Numbered from the stretch's first letter, positions 5,156 through 13,086 are shown. The stretch: 13,221 nucleotides of DNA from Candidatus Manganitrophaceae bacterium (GCA_004297235.1 SCUR01000258.1:1-13221), one strand, 5' to 3'. The notes: generated from the sequence alone by a model not told the origin. Made by a program: numbers and translations.

Positions 5156-8100
5156 ATGCCGAAACAGAGCTTTGTCCACCTCCATCTTCATACGCAATAC
5201 TCCCTGCTGGACGGGGCCAGCCAGGTCGATCCTTTGCTCGAAACGGCCAAGGGATTCGGGATGCCGGCCGTCGCCATTACCGACCACGGCAACCTCTTCG
5301 GCGCGATCGAGTTCTACCAGAAGGCGAAGAAGGCCGGAATCAAGCCGATCATCGGGTGCGAGGCCTATCTCGCCCCCCGAAGCCGGTTCGATAAAGAAGG
5401 GACCGGGGCAGATGACGACTACAACGAAATCGGCGGCTCCAACCCCTACTACCATCTGATCCTCCTTGCCTCGAATGAGGCCGGCTACAAGAACCTGATG
5501 AAGCTCCTCACGATCGCCAACCTCGAAGGGTATTACTACAAGCCGCGGATCGACAAAGAGGTGCTCCGAAAACACAGCGAAGGCCTCATCGGCCTCTCCG
5601 CCTGCCTGCGGGGGGAGATCCCCTATCTGCTCGCCCGGGGCTATGAGAAAGAAGCGGTCGCCGCGGCGCATGAGTATCAGGAGATCTTCGGAAAAGAGAA
5701 TTTCTTTCTGGAGATCCAGGACAACGGGCTCGAGCTCCAGAAGACGGCCAACCGGCAGCTGATCGATCTCGCCCAAAAAGAGAACATCCCGATCGTCGGC
5801 ACCAACGACTGCCACTATCTCCACAAGGACGACGCCCGCGCGCACGACATCATGCTCTGCCTTCAGACCGGGAAGACGGTCAACATGCCGAACCGGATGC
5901 GGTTCGAGACGCAACAGCTCTACTTTAAATCGCCGGAAGAGATGATCCGGGGCTTTCAGGAAATCCCGTCGGCGATCAGCAACACGCTGCGGATCGCGGA
6001 GATGATCAACCTTGATCTCAAGTTCGGGACCTTCCATCTCCCCCAATACGAAGTCCCCGCCGGGATCACCCGCGAGGCCTACCTCGCCTCGCTCGCCCAG
6101 AAGGGGCTCGAGCTCCGATTCGAGCAATCGAGGGGACGCGCGGCGACGCTCCGCCCCCTTTATGAAGAGCGCTTGAAAAAAGAGCTCGACGTCATCAACA
6201 AGATGGGATACGCCGGCTACTTTCTGATCGTCTGGGACATCATCAACTACGCGCGGACCTCGAACATCCCGGTCGGTCCGGGTCGCGGATCGGCGGCGGG
6301 GAGCCTCGTCGCCTATGCGTTGAAGATCACCGACATCGATCCGATCGAGTACGGCTTGATCTTCGAGCGCTTCCTCAACCCGGAGCGGATCACCCTCCCC
6401 GACATCGACATGGACTTCTGCATGGACCGGCGCGAGGAGGTCATCCGCCACGTGACCCAAAAATATGGGGCCGACCACGTCTCCCAGATCATCACCTTCG
6501 GGACGATGGCGGCGAAGGCGGCGATCCGCGACGTGGCCCGCGTGCTGGAGCTCCCCTATGCGGAGGCCGACAAGCTCGCCAAGCTGATCCCCAACACGCT
6601 GAATATCACCCTCGACGAAGCGTTGGCCCAAGAGCCGCGCCTCAAGCAGGCGGCCGAGGCCGATCCCAAAGTCGGCGAGGTAATCGATCTGGCGAAGCGG
6701 CTCGAAGGGCTCGCCCGCCACGCCTCGACGCACGCGGCCGGGGTGGTGATTTCGGCGGAGCCGCTCACCGAGCATGTCCCCCTCTATCGCGGGAGCAAGG
6801 GTGAAACGATGACCCAATACGCGATGGGGGACATCGAGAAGATCGGCCTGGTCAAGTTCGACTTCTTGGGGCTGCGAACCCTCACGGTGATCGATCACGC
6901 CGTCCGGCTCGTGAACGAAAAACCGAATCAACCCCATCCGCTCGAAATCTCCCAAATCCCGATGGACGATCCGGAGACCTACCAGATCCTCGGGTCGGGC
7001 GAGACGACCGGGATTTTCCAGCTGGAGAGCGCGGGAATGCGCGACCTGCTGGTGAAGATGAAGCCGGAGAACTTCGAGGACATCGTCGCCATCCTCGCCC
7101 TCTACCGTCCCGGCCCGATCGGCAGCGGGATGGTCGACGACTTCATCAAGCGAAAGCGCGATCCGAAAAAGATTCAGTACGAGCTCTCGCAGCTGGCCGA
7201 GATTCTGAAAGAGACCTACGGCGTCATCGTCTACCAAGAGCAGGTGATGAAGATCGCCAACGTGCTCGCCGGCTTCTCGCTCGGAGACGCCGATCTGCTT
7301 CGCCGCGCCATGGGAAAGAAGAAACCGGAGGAGATGGCGGCCCAGAAGGCCAAGTTCATCGAGGGGGCGGTCCAGAACGGCCACGCCAAGGCCAAGGCGG
7401 AGAAGATTTTCGATCTAATGGAGTACTTCGCCGGATACGGATTCAACAAATCGCACTCCGCCGCTTACGCGCTGATCACCTATCAGACCGCCTACCTCAA
7501 GGCGCACCATCCGCATGAGTTCATGACGGCGATCCTGACGAGCGAGATGGGAAACGCCGACAAGGTGGTAAAATATATCACCGAGTGTCGGAACATGGAC
7601 ATTCAGATTCTGCCGCCCGACGTCAACGAGAGCGACCGCGACTTCACGGTGGTCCCGGGGGGGATCCGGTTCGGGCTGGCGGCGATCAAGAACGTCGGGA
7701 GCGGGGCGGTCGATGTGATCATCGCCGCCCGCACCGCCCAGGGGCGCTTCACCTCTCTCTTCGATTTTTGCCGGAAGATCGACCTGCGCAAGGTCAACAA
7801 ACGGGTGATCGAGGGGCTGATCAAGTGCGGCGCGTTCGACTCGACCGGAGCGAAGCGATCGGCCCTGATGGAGGTGCTCGAGCGGGCGATGCAAGACGGC
7901 GTGCAGCAGCAGAAAGTCAAAGAGGCGGGACAGATGACGATCTTTGGAAACGGCGGGGGGAGCGATGCGACGGCGGTGACCGACCCGCCCCTCCCCGACG
8001 TTCCCGAATGGGAAGATGCGCACATTTCAAAACTCGAAAAAGAGGCGGTTGGGTTCTATATCACCCGCCACCCGCTGACCCCTTTCATCGAATTGATGAA

Positions 8101-8752
8101 GAAGCGCTCGGCGACGCCGACCGAAGATCTCGCGGCAATCGAAGAAGACCGGGAGATCCGCATCTGCGGGGTGGTCGTTCAAGAGAAGGTGGCGACGACC
8201 AAACGGGGCGACCGGATGGCCTATCTTCGGATCGAAGATTTGACCGGGTCGGTCGAGGTGATCGTCTTTCCCGATCTCTATCAGACCTCCTCCCCGCTTT
8301 TCCAGCAGGACATTCCCCTTCTCATCAACGGCATGCTGGACCGCGGCGACAAGGGGCTGAAGATGAAGGCCACCGCGATCATCCCTTTGATTGTAGAAAC
8401 GTCCAAAACCGTAGAGACCTCCCGCCGAGACGTCTCTACAGGCGCGCCGCCGGAAAAGTCGGAGAGAACCTCCTTCTTCCCCGCGCGTCCTTATTTGATT
8501 CGACTTTCAGCGGAGGCGGTCTCTCCCTCCGAATTAGTACAGCTGCAAGGAATCTTGCAACGCTATCCGGGAGCGCTCCCGGTCCATGTAAGGATCGCCG
8601 TCCCGGAGCCGTCCGGATCGTTCAGCGAATCAACGATCGCGGTCGATTCCAAGCTCCAGGTCGACGGCTCGGAGCGGCTCACACAAGAATTGGAAACCCG
8701 TTTTGGAAAAGGGGTCGTCGTCCGGACAACGCCGGCCGATCTCCCATTTTGA
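5156..8752 (+). CDS. dnaE: DNA polymerase III alpha subunit (replicative polymerase)
   Basis: This 1198-residue C-family polymerase catalyses chromosomal DNA synthesis in the Pol III holoenzyme. The PHP domain opens with FVHLHLHTQYSLLDGA and continues with ITDHGNLFGA. The palm carries GPGRGSAAGSLVAYAL and PDIDMDFCMDRR, placing catalytic Asp residues at 416 and 418 (E. coli 401 and 403), with the third at D569 in KFDFLGLRTL. QMTIF (926-930) fits the internal beta-clamp-binding pentapeptide. A helix-hairpin-helix region precedes it and an OB fold follows (about 1000-1075, CGVVVQEKVATTKRGDRMAYL). Residues 1080-1095 are encoded by a palindromic repeat, followed by a C-terminal domain. The ATG at 5156 gives the normal family N-terminus but lacks a ribosome site; a leaderless message is likely. 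accA follows closely, as in E. coli. Confidence 0.98.
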   Translation: MPKQSFVHLHLHTQYSLLDGASQVDPLLETAKGFGMPAVAITDHGNLFGAIEFYQKAKKAGIKPIIGCEAYLAPRSRFDKEGTGADDDYNEIGGSNPYYHLILLASNEAGYKNLMKLLTIANLEGYYYKPRIDKEVLRKHSEGLIGLSACLRGEIPYLLARGYEKEAVAAAHEYQEIFGKENFFLEIQDNGLELQKTANRQLIDLAQKENIPIVGTNDCHYLHKDDARAHDIMLCLQTGKTVNMPNRMRFETQQLYFKSPEEMIRGFQEIPSAISNTLRIAEMINLDLKFGTFHLPQYEVPAGITREAYLASLAQKGLELRFEQSRGRAATLRPLYEERLKKELDVINKMGYAGYFLIVWDIINYARTSNIPVGPGRGSAAGSLVAYALKITDIDPIEYGLIFERFLNPERITLPDIDMDFCMDRREEVIRHVTQKYGADHVSQIITFGTMAAKAAIRDVARVLELPYAEADKLAKLIPNTLNITLDEALAQEPRLKQAAEADPKVGEVIDLAKRLEGLARHASTHAAGVVISAEPLTEHVPLYRGSKGETMTQYAMGDIEKIGLVKFDFLGLRTLTVIDHAVRLVNEKPNQPHPLEISQIPMDDPETYQILGSGETTGIFQLESAGMRDLLVKMKPENFEDIVAILALYRPGPIGSGMVDDFIKRKRDPKKIQYELSQLAEILKETYGVIVYQEQVMKIANVLAGFSLGDADLLRRAMGKKKPEEMAAQKAKFIEGAVQNGHAKAKAEKIFDLMEYFAGYGFNKSHSAAYALITYQTAYLKAHHPHEFMTAILTSEMGNADKVVKYITECRNMDIQILPPDVNESDRDFTVVPGGIRFGLAAIKNVGSGAVDVIIAARTAQGRFTSLFDFCRKIDLRKVNKRVIEGLIKCGAFDSTGAKRSALMEVLERAMQDGVQQQKVKEAGQMTIFGNGGGSDATAVTDPPLPDVPEWEDAHISKLEKEAVGFYITRHPLTPFIELMKKRSATPTEDLAAIEEDREIRICGVVVQEKVATTKRGDRMAYLRIEDLTGSVEVIVFPDLYQTSSPLFQQDIPLLINGMLDRGDKGLKMKATAIIPLIVETSKTVETSRRDVSTGAPPEKSERTSFFPARPYLIRLSAEAVSPSELVQLQGILQRYPGALPVHVRIAVPEPSGSFSESTIAVDSKLQVDGSERLTQELETRFGKGVVVRTTPADLPF
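8393..8439. repeat. Hairpin-forming palindromic repeat inside the dnaE coding sequence
   Basis: A 29-base imperfect palindrome (8411-8439) pairs 13-base arms with two mismatches around a 3-base GCC loop. The outer GTAGAGAC and GTCTCTAC are exact complements. A related half-copy, GTAGAAACGTCC, lies just upstream at 8393-8404. The block is in frame and encodes the repetitive VETSKTVETSRRDVST (residues 1080-1095), in the linker between the OB fold and the C-terminal domain. Its look is that of a dispersed extragenic palindrome rather than of polymerase sequence. Whether other copies exist in the genome cannot be seen here. Confidence 0.6.
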
Positions 8753-8759
8753 GGTAAAC

Positions 8760-9743
8760 GTGAACGACTTTTTGGAATTTGAAAAACCGATTTTAGAAAT
8801 TCAGGCCCGGATCAACCATTTAAAAGATGTGGTGAAGACCGAGCCGAGACAAGGCGAAGAGATCAAGAAACTCCAGAAGAAAATGGAGGCGCTGCAGGAG
8901 GAGATCTATTCCAAGCTGACCGCCTGGCAGAAGACCCTCATCGCCCGGCACTCGCAGCGACCGAACACCGACGACTACATTGCGATGATGTTCGAGGACT
9001 TCACCGAGCTGCACGGCGACCGGCTCTACGGAGACGACAAATCGATCCTCACCGGCCTCGCCCGTTTGGACGGCCGCTCCGTCGCCGTGATCGGTCATCA
9101 GAAAGGCAAAACGGTCAAAGAACGGATCGTCCGGAATTTCGGCATGCCCCACCCCGAAGGATACCGGAAGGCGCTTCGAATCATGCAGCTCGCCGAAAAG
9201 TTCAACAAGCCGATCATCACCTTCGTCGATACCCCCGGCGCTTATCCCGGCGTCGGCGCGGAAGAGCGCGGACAGTCGGAAGCGATCGCCCGAAATCTGA
9301 TGGTCATGTCTCAGGTCAAAGTGCCGGTTCTCTCGGTGGTGATCGGGGAAGGGGGGAGCGGCGGAGCGCTGGCCATCGCGGTGGCCGACCGGCTTCTGAT
9401 GTTGCAGTACTCCATCTACTCGGTCATCTCGCCGGAGGGGTGCGCCGCGATCCTCTGGAACGATGCCGCCAAAACGGCCGAAGCGGCGGAAGCGTTGAAG
9501 ATGACCGCGCAAGATCTTCTTCAGTTGAAGGTGATCGACGAGATCATCCCGGAACCTCCCGGCGGAGCCCACCGGAATCCGTCCAAGATGGCGGAAGGGC
9601 TCTCGAAAACCCTCTCCAAACATCTCCGGGAATTGGAGTCGCAACCGCCCGCGGAACGTCTTGAGGCCCGCTACAATCGGCTTCGGAAGATCGGCAGCTT
9701 CTCGGAAGAGGCCTCGTTACCGAAGGCTCCTCCCTCCTCCTGA
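8760..9743 (+). CDS. accA: Acetyl-CoA carboxylase carboxyltransferase subunit alpha
   Basis: This 327-residue subunit works with AccD to move the carboxyl group from carboxybiotin to acetyl-CoA, making malonyl-CoA for fatty-acid synthesis in the cytosol. The N-terminus NDFLEFEKPILEIQARI aligns with the E. coli start. Crotonase-fold hallmarks are TFVDTPGAYPGVGAEERGQ, GEGGSGGALAI (from residue 196) and ISPEGCAAILW (from residue 223). I chose GTG at 8760 because GAGG (8751-8754), overlapping the dnaE stop, is five bases upstream; a frame-open TTG at 8703 would add residues absent from the family. Coupling to dnaE is therefore likely. The last 27 bases overlap a convergent lipoprotein gene. Length is close to the 319 residues of E. 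coli AccA. Confidence 0.97.
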   Translation: MNDFLEFEKPILEIQARINHLKDVVKTEPRQGEEIKKLQKKMEALQEEIYSKLTAWQKTLIARHSQRPNTDDYIAMMFEDFTELHGDRLYGDDKSILTGLARLDGRSVAVIGHQKGKTVKERIVRNFGMPHPEGYRKALRIMQLAEKFNKPIITFVDTPGAYPGVGAEERGQSEAIARNLMVMSQVKVPVLSVVIGEGGSGGALAIAVADRLLMLQYSIYSVISPEGCAAILWNDAAKTAEAAEALKMTAQDLLQLKVIDEIIPEPPGGAHRNPSKMAEGLSKTLSKHLRELESQPPAERLEARYNRLRKIGSFSEEASLPKAPPSS

Positions 9744-10133
9744 CCCCCCTTGTGTCCCGCCGCCGCCCCCGCTGGGTGGCCTATTGACGGAGCCGCCGCT
9801 GCTGCTGCCGCTCCCCCTGTGGAACCCCCGCAGACTGCGCGATCCGGGCGGAATCTGATGACGACCGTCGACGATGATGAAATTTCGCGGATAGTAATAC
9901 GGATAGCCGTAAAAGAAACTGGTACCGAAAAAGAAGTTCGGATAGTACGGATCGTAATAGTAGGGCGGGTAGAAGAACGGATCGTAATAAGCCGGATAAT
10001 ATGGGGCGTATCTTCCGCCGTAGGAGCCGTAATAATCGGCCCGGACGGAGGTGCGGGCGCCGGTGTGGCAGCCGGCCATTGCGGTCACGCCGACCAGCAA
10101 TATAATTAAAAGCGTTCTTTTGATCATGGTCAT
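9717..10133 (-). CDS. Small Tyr/Pro/Gly-rich predicted lipoprotein
   Basis: This is a 138-residue protein with a basic start and hydrophobic core (IKRTLLIILLVGVTAM). A lipobox-like MAGC follows, with the candidate lipidated Cys at 22. The mature part is a low-complexity block of Tyr, Phe and Pro (about residues 34-82, e.g. YYPAYYDPFFYPPYYYDPYY), a short ordinary strand (RNFIIVDGRHQIPPGS), and a Ser/Gly-rich tail (GGGGGTQGGSGGG). It should be attached to an envelope membrane after signal peptidase II processing. The Met at -3 of the lipobox is less usual than Leu. ATG 10127 (residue 3) is an alternative start; neither has a strong ribosome site. It starts 13 bases after the barrel gene and ends inside the accA 3' end. 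Function is unknown. Confidence 0.7.
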   Translation of the reverse strand: MTMIKRTLLIILLVGVTAMAGCHTGARTSVRADYYGSYGGRYAPYYPAYYDPFFYPPYYYDPYYPNFFFGTSFFYGYPYYYPRNFIIVDGRHQIPPGSRSLRGFHRGSGSSSGGSVNRPPSGGGGGTQGGSGGGRSLR

Positions 10134-10146
10134 CCCGTGTTGATGG

Positions 10147-10932
10147 TTAAAAGCCGACGCGGATCCCTCCGCTCAGCGAATATTGATCGAACAAACTCCC
10201 CTCGATAAAAAGGGCCGCCTGGTCCGAGGGGGTGAGATAATACGACGTCCCTAAAAAAATCCCGAAGGTGTCGCTCTGTTTCAGATCGAGGTCGAGTGTC
10301 TGGACCGAGGTCGGAACGTGGTCCTTCCCTTTCACGAATGAAAAACGAATCCCGCCGTACGGCTCGAACGCATAATCCCTTCCCATCACCCCGATCTTCA
10401 GCGTATGCTCGGTCCAGCGAATCTTCTCTTTGACACTCTCTCCGCTCGGCGGGAGAAGGTGAACCAGATTTCCGCTGTTGTCGACAATGGTCGGGTCGAA
10501 GAGGACGCTGTCGCTCACTTTAAACTGGAGAAAACGATAATCGGCGAAAATCTGAAACGGCCGCCGGGGGTTCCGCTCCCGAAAGAGCACGATACGAGCC
10601 CCGCCGCCGTAGGCGCCGCCGAAATCGGCGTCGAACCCGAAGTCATCGATGCTCAGATCGCTTCCCCCGACCAGGCCGTAGATTTCGAGCGGGTCGACGA
10701 TCCGAACGCTCAATTTACCGAGCAGACGAAGCGACTGCGCCGAGGCGGTGGTTTCAGGAAAGTTCTCGCCGGCGAACTGGGTGTTCTCTTCCGTCACGTC
10801 CCGGTCGAGGACCTCAAAAAGCGCTTCAAAATGAATTCGTCCATCCTCATTGTAAGCGGCCGCTTCCACAGGGACGACGATAGGAAGTGCGAACAGAAAG
10901 AGCAGCAACATGAATCGCTTCACGGTCGACAT
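10147..10932 (-). CDS. Predicted outer-membrane beta-barrel protein
   Basis: This protein of about 261 residues has a cleavable signal peptide (KRFMLLLFLFALPIVVPVEAAA, cleavage probably near residues 25-27). Amphipathic strands separated by polar turns follow, such as LEIYGLVGGSDL, FQIFADYRFLQFKV and YAFEPYGGIRFSF. It ends IRVGF with a terminal Phe, the usual barrel-assembly signal. Size suits an 8- to 12-strand porin-like or OmpA-like barrel in the outer membrane. Two adjacent ATG codons occur (10935 and 10932); I prefer 10932 because AGGAGG then has the better 6-base spacing. It has its own promoter and is followed 13 bases later by the lipoprotein gene, suggesting an envelope operon. The ligand or role is not identifiable. 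Confidence 0.77.
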   Translation of the reverse strand: MSTVKRFMLLLFLFALPIVVPVEAAAYNEDGRIHFEALFEVLDRDVTEENTQFAGENFPETTASAQSLRLLGKLSVRIVDPLEIYGLVGGSDLSIDDFGFDADFGGAYGGGARIVLFRERNPRRPFQIFADYRFLQFKVSDSVLFDPTIVDNSGNLVHLLPPSGESVKEKIRWTEHTLKIGVMGRDYAFEPYGGIRFSFVKGKDHVPTSVQTLDLDLKQSDTFGIFLGTSYYLTPSDQAALFIEGSLFDQYSLSGGIRVGF

Positions 10933-10959
10933 CATCCACCTCCTGGAAAGAGTTTCTCT

Positions 10960-10989
10960 ATTCTAGGCTCTTGAAAATTTCATTGTCAA
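10960..10989 (-). promoter_or_regulatory. Sigma70-like promoter for the barrel/lipoprotein operon
   Basis: On the minus strand the perfect -35 TTGACA (10989-10984) is followed by an 18-base spacer and the -10 TAGAAT (10965-10960). Transcription would begin near 10953, about 20 bases before the start codon, leaving room for the AGGAGG ribosome site. This is among the strongest promoter matches in the window. Confidence 0.7.
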
Positions 10990-11076
10990 TGGCGCGGAGC
11001 CGATCTTTTTGGAGCCGAGAAGCGGCGCCTCCGTCCGGATCGAATGAAGAATCGAAATCATCGGTTCAATCGACGG

Positions 11077-11109
11077 AAAAATCCGGATAGACCGGCCGTG
11101 CCGGCCGGA
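11077..11109 (-). terminator. Probable intrinsic terminator after scpB
   Basis: Read on the minus strand, TCCGG and CCGGC are followed by an ACG loop, then GCCGG, a TCTAT bulge, CCGGA and a run of five T. This gives about ten GC-rich base pairs with a 5-base bulge, 65 bases after the scpB stop. The remaining stretch between scpB and the barrel promoter shows no gene. The bulge lowers confidence. Confidence 0.4.
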
Positions 11110-11173
11110 CGGGAAAAGCAATTCGGCAAAGGATTGGGTAGCGTATTTAAATGAGAGGGGGGGTGAGCCGGCC

Positions 11174-11890
11174 TTAAGCCGATTCGCCTCCGGGAGAGGG
11201 ATTCGATCCGCTCAGGATGGTCTCCTCTTCAAGCGGCGCCTCCGTTTCCGCTTCGGCCATCCTGTCTTCAGATTCGGCAGCGGCGGCTTCGTCGGAAGAT
11301 TCCACCGGCGGCTCGGAAAGGGTTTCCTGCATCTCCGCCGGGACCTCTCCTTCCCGTTCCGACTCCACCACCTCTGAGAATTCCTTGAGGGTGGGAAGCC
11401 CGGTGAGGTCGGGAAGACCGAAATATTGGAGAAACTCGCGGGTGGTGCCGTACATCATCGGCCGGCCGGCCACTTCTTTTCGGCCGACGATCTTGATCAG
11501 CTTTCGCTCCATCAACGTCTTCAAGACGCCGGCGGCATCGACGCCGCGGATCTGCTCGATCTCGGCCCGGGTCGCCGGCTGTTTGTAGGCGATGATCGCC
11601 AGGGTCTCCAACCCCGGCTTCGAAAGTCTGGCCGCCGCCTTCACTTTTTCCATCTCTTTAATCCAGGGAGCCATCTCGAACCGCGTCGTGATCTGGTAAC
11701 CGCCGGCCACCTCGACGACCTGGAGCCCCCGATTCGACTGCGCGTATTCGGTTTTCACCTCTTCGAGAAGCGCTTTTAACCTCGGCTTTTCCACTTCGGT
11801 GAGGACGTCATGAAGCCGGTCGATCGAGATCGGATCGCCCGAAACAAACATCAATGCCTCCATGATCGGCTTAATCTCATGATCTTCCAT
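11174..11890 (-). CDS. scpB: Segregation and condensation protein B
   Basis: This 238-residue protein dimerises, binds ScpA and, with SMC, forms the bacterial condensin that compacts and segregates chromosomes. The N-terminal winged helix begins EIKPIMEALMFVSGDPI. The second contains KPGLETLAIIAYKQPATRAEIEQIRGVDA and LIKIVGRKEVAGRPMMYGTTREFLQYFGL, both diagnostic. After about residue 172 comes an acidic tail rich in Glu, Ala and Ser, longer than in minimal ScpB proteins and probably disordered. The ATG at 11890 has a GAGAGG site about nine bases upstream, and the gap to the scpA stop is only four bases, so the pair is cotranscribed. A hairpin terminator follows. Confidence 0.95.
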   Translation of the reverse strand: MEDHEIKPIMEALMFVSGDPISIDRLHDVLTEVEKPRLKALLEEVKTEYAQSNRGLQVVEVAGGYQITTRFEMAPWIKEMEKVKAAARLSKPGLETLAIIAYKQPATRAEIEQIRGVDAAGVLKTLMERKLIKIVGRKEVAGRPMMYGTTREFLQYFGLPDLTGLPTLKEFSEVVESEREGEVPAEMQETLSEPPVESSDEAAAAESEDRMAEAETEAPLEEETILSGSNPSPGGESA

Positions 11891-11894
11891 ACTG

Positions 11895-12632
11895 CTATAC
11901 CTCTCCCGAAAGGTTTTTTGTTTTGAACAAGCGAAGGGGCCCGCACACGTCTCCCTGGGCCACCCGGATGAGACCGAGACGGATCACTTCCAACAGCGCC
12001 AAAAAGGTCACCACGACGGAATGGCGCGTCCGCATTCCTTCGAAGAGATCCTCGAAGAGAATACTTTCGATCGGCTCCAATCGCTCCATCAAAAATTGCA
12101 TCCGATCTTTCACGGTCAGCTCGTCAATCGTGACCTGCAGGACCTTCTTGTCTGGAATCCTCGCGAGAACATTCTTCAATGCATCGAGAAGACTATAAAG
12201 GCTGAGATCGGTCAGCGGAATCTCCTCGGGAAGGAGTTCGGAGGGCGACGGCTCTTTTTGGAAAATCTCCCGCCAGAGACTCTCCCGCTCTTCCAAACGC
12301 TCGGCCGCGTCCTTGAATTTTTGATACTCCAAAAGACGGGCCACCAACTCCTGTCGAGGATCTTCCTCTTCCGCGCCCTCCTCACTCTCCGAAGGGGGCA
12401 AGAGCGTTTTCGACTTGATGTGGATGAGGGTCGCCGCCATGACGAGAAATTCCCCGGCGATGGAGAGATTGAGCGACTTCATGAGGTCAAGGGTTTCGAT
12501 ATACTGCTGGGTGATCAGAGCGATGGGGATGTCGTAAATATTGATTTCGTTTTTTTTGATGAGATGAAGAAGGAGTTCGAGGGGCCCCTCGAAGGTCCCG
12601 ACCTTTACTTCATATGCCGCTTCCGATTCCAT
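11895..12632 (-). CDS. scpA: Segregation and condensation protein A (kleisin)
   Basis: This is a 245-residue kleisin that bridges the two SMC heads and carries ScpB. The N-terminus VKVGTFEGPLELLLHLIKKNEINIYDIPI is the classic ScpA signature, followed by the helix IAGEFLVMAATLIHIKSKTLLP. The middle is acidic (SEEGAEEEDPRQE). The C-terminal winged helix includes RHSVVVTFLALLEVIRLGLIRVAQ. No smc gene lies in the window, which is usual because smc is often elsewhere. The ATG at 12632 has only a weak GGGGAT-type ribosome site, but no better start preserves the domain. A good promoter lies about 60 bases upstream, and scpB follows four bases after the stop. Confidence 0.96.
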   Translation of the reverse strand: MESEAAYEVKVGTFEGPLELLLHLIKKNEINIYDIPIALITQQYIETLDLMKSLNLSIAGEFLVMAATLIHIKSKTLLPPSESEEGAEEEDPRQELVARLLEYQKFKDAAERLEERESLWREIFQKEPSPSELLPEEIPLTDLSLYSLLDALKNVLARIPDKKVLQVTIDELTVKDRMQFLMERLEPIESILFEDLFEGMRTRHSVVVTFLALLEVIRLGLIRVAQGDVCGPLRLFKTKNLSGEV

Positions 12633-12691
12633 TCGGCCCGCAGAGATCCCCGTTGAGTGATTTGATGCGCGTAAACTGATTCGACAAGGCC

Positions 12692-12720
12692 TTTATATCA
12701 TTTAAAAAACGAGTAATCAA
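12692..12720 (-). promoter_or_regulatory. Sigma70-like promoter for scpAB
   Basis: On the minus strand the -35 is TTGATT (12720-12715), then a 17-base AT-rich spacer and the -10 TATAAA (12697-12692). Transcription should start near 12685, leaving a leader of roughly 50 bases before scpA. The surrounding AT-rich patch contrasts with the GC-rich genes. I see no gene in 12633-12809. Confidence 0.62.
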
Positions 12721-12809
12721 GGGAAAAAATCAAGGTATGGTGGAAGGAAAACAAAAGCGGCCCCACATAAAGTATCCTATCGAGGAATGATGGCCCGGAG
12801 AAAACCGGC

Positions 12810-13019
12810 TCAGACCAGCCCCGACAGGAGAATCTTTGCATCTTGGAGGTCTTCTTGATGGACCAGGAGTCGCGCACCCGAGGGAGCCGGGCTGGCGCCC
12901 GGTCCGAAAATTCCGATGTCTTCCGATTGGATCAAGTAGGGAATCTCCGCCTGTTTGAGTATCTCCCCTGCCATTTCCGCCTCCATCCGAGATGGAAAAC
13001 GATGAAGAGGGATGAAGCT
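12810..13019 (-). CDS. Small DUF2007-like protein (putative signal-transducing)
   Basis: This protein of 69 residues has the shape of DUF2007 (pfam09413) proteins. It has a starting strand (FIPLHRFPS), a helix around EAEMAGEILKQAEI, a strand YLIQSEDIG, a Gly/Pro-rich loop FGPGASPAPSGA, and a closing strand-helix RLLVHQEDLQDAKILLSGL. It is cytosolic, with no signal or membrane segment. I prefer the ATG at 13019 because GGAG lies nine bases upstream and family members usually begin right before this first strand. An ATG at 13037 adds six residues (METQRM) and lacks a ribosome site. DUF2007 proteins are thought to act in signalling without a proven mechanism. The gene precedes scpA on the same strand but a promoter separates them. 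Confidence 0.78.
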   Translation of the reverse strand, partial: SFIPLHRFPSRMEAEMAGEILKQAEIPYLIQSEDIGIFGPGASPAPSGARLLVHQEDLQDAKILLSGLV

Positions 13020-13057
13020 CATCCGTTGGGTCTCCATAGTGAGTGAACAGATCGTTT

Positions 13058-13086
13058 ATTATGACACCCCCCCACACCGTTCACAA
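13058..13086 (-). promoter_or_regulatory. Sigma70-like promoter for the DUF2007-like gene
   Basis: On the minus strand the -35 is TTGTGA (13086-13081), then a 17-base spacer and the -10 CATAAT (13063-13058). Transcription near 13051 would leave about 14 bases before the ATG at 13037, or about 32 before the preferred ATG at 13019. Confidence 0.5.

Noticed and set aside
4955..7384. Long minus-strand open frame continuing upstream of the ankyrin gene across the first half of dnaE
   Set aside because: It is the antisense shadow of GC-rich dnaE codons. Its translation is low-complexity Arg/Leu/Asp-rich text without domains, while dnaE on the other strand is unmistakable. A ribosome site and promoter place the ankyrin start at 4954.
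7585..8757. 390-codon plus-strand open frame inside dnaE in another frame
   Set aside because: Arg/Gly-rich shadow translation overlapping the conserved DnaE clamp-binding and OB-fold regions.
8703..8759. Upstream TTG start extending accA into dnaE
   Set aside because: The GTG at 8760 has a proper ribosome site and matches the family N-terminus. The extension would lie out of frame inside dnaE coding sequence.
8820..9644. 274-codon minus-strand open frame opposite accA
   Set aside because: Antisense shadow of a clear accA gene, with no domain signature and no ribosome site or promoter support.
9750..10109. Plus-strand open frame opposite the Tyr-rich lipoprotein
   Set aside because: The Val/Ile/Ala-rich text is the complement of Tyr and Gly codons. 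The minus strand has a signal peptide and lipobox, which the plus strand lacks.
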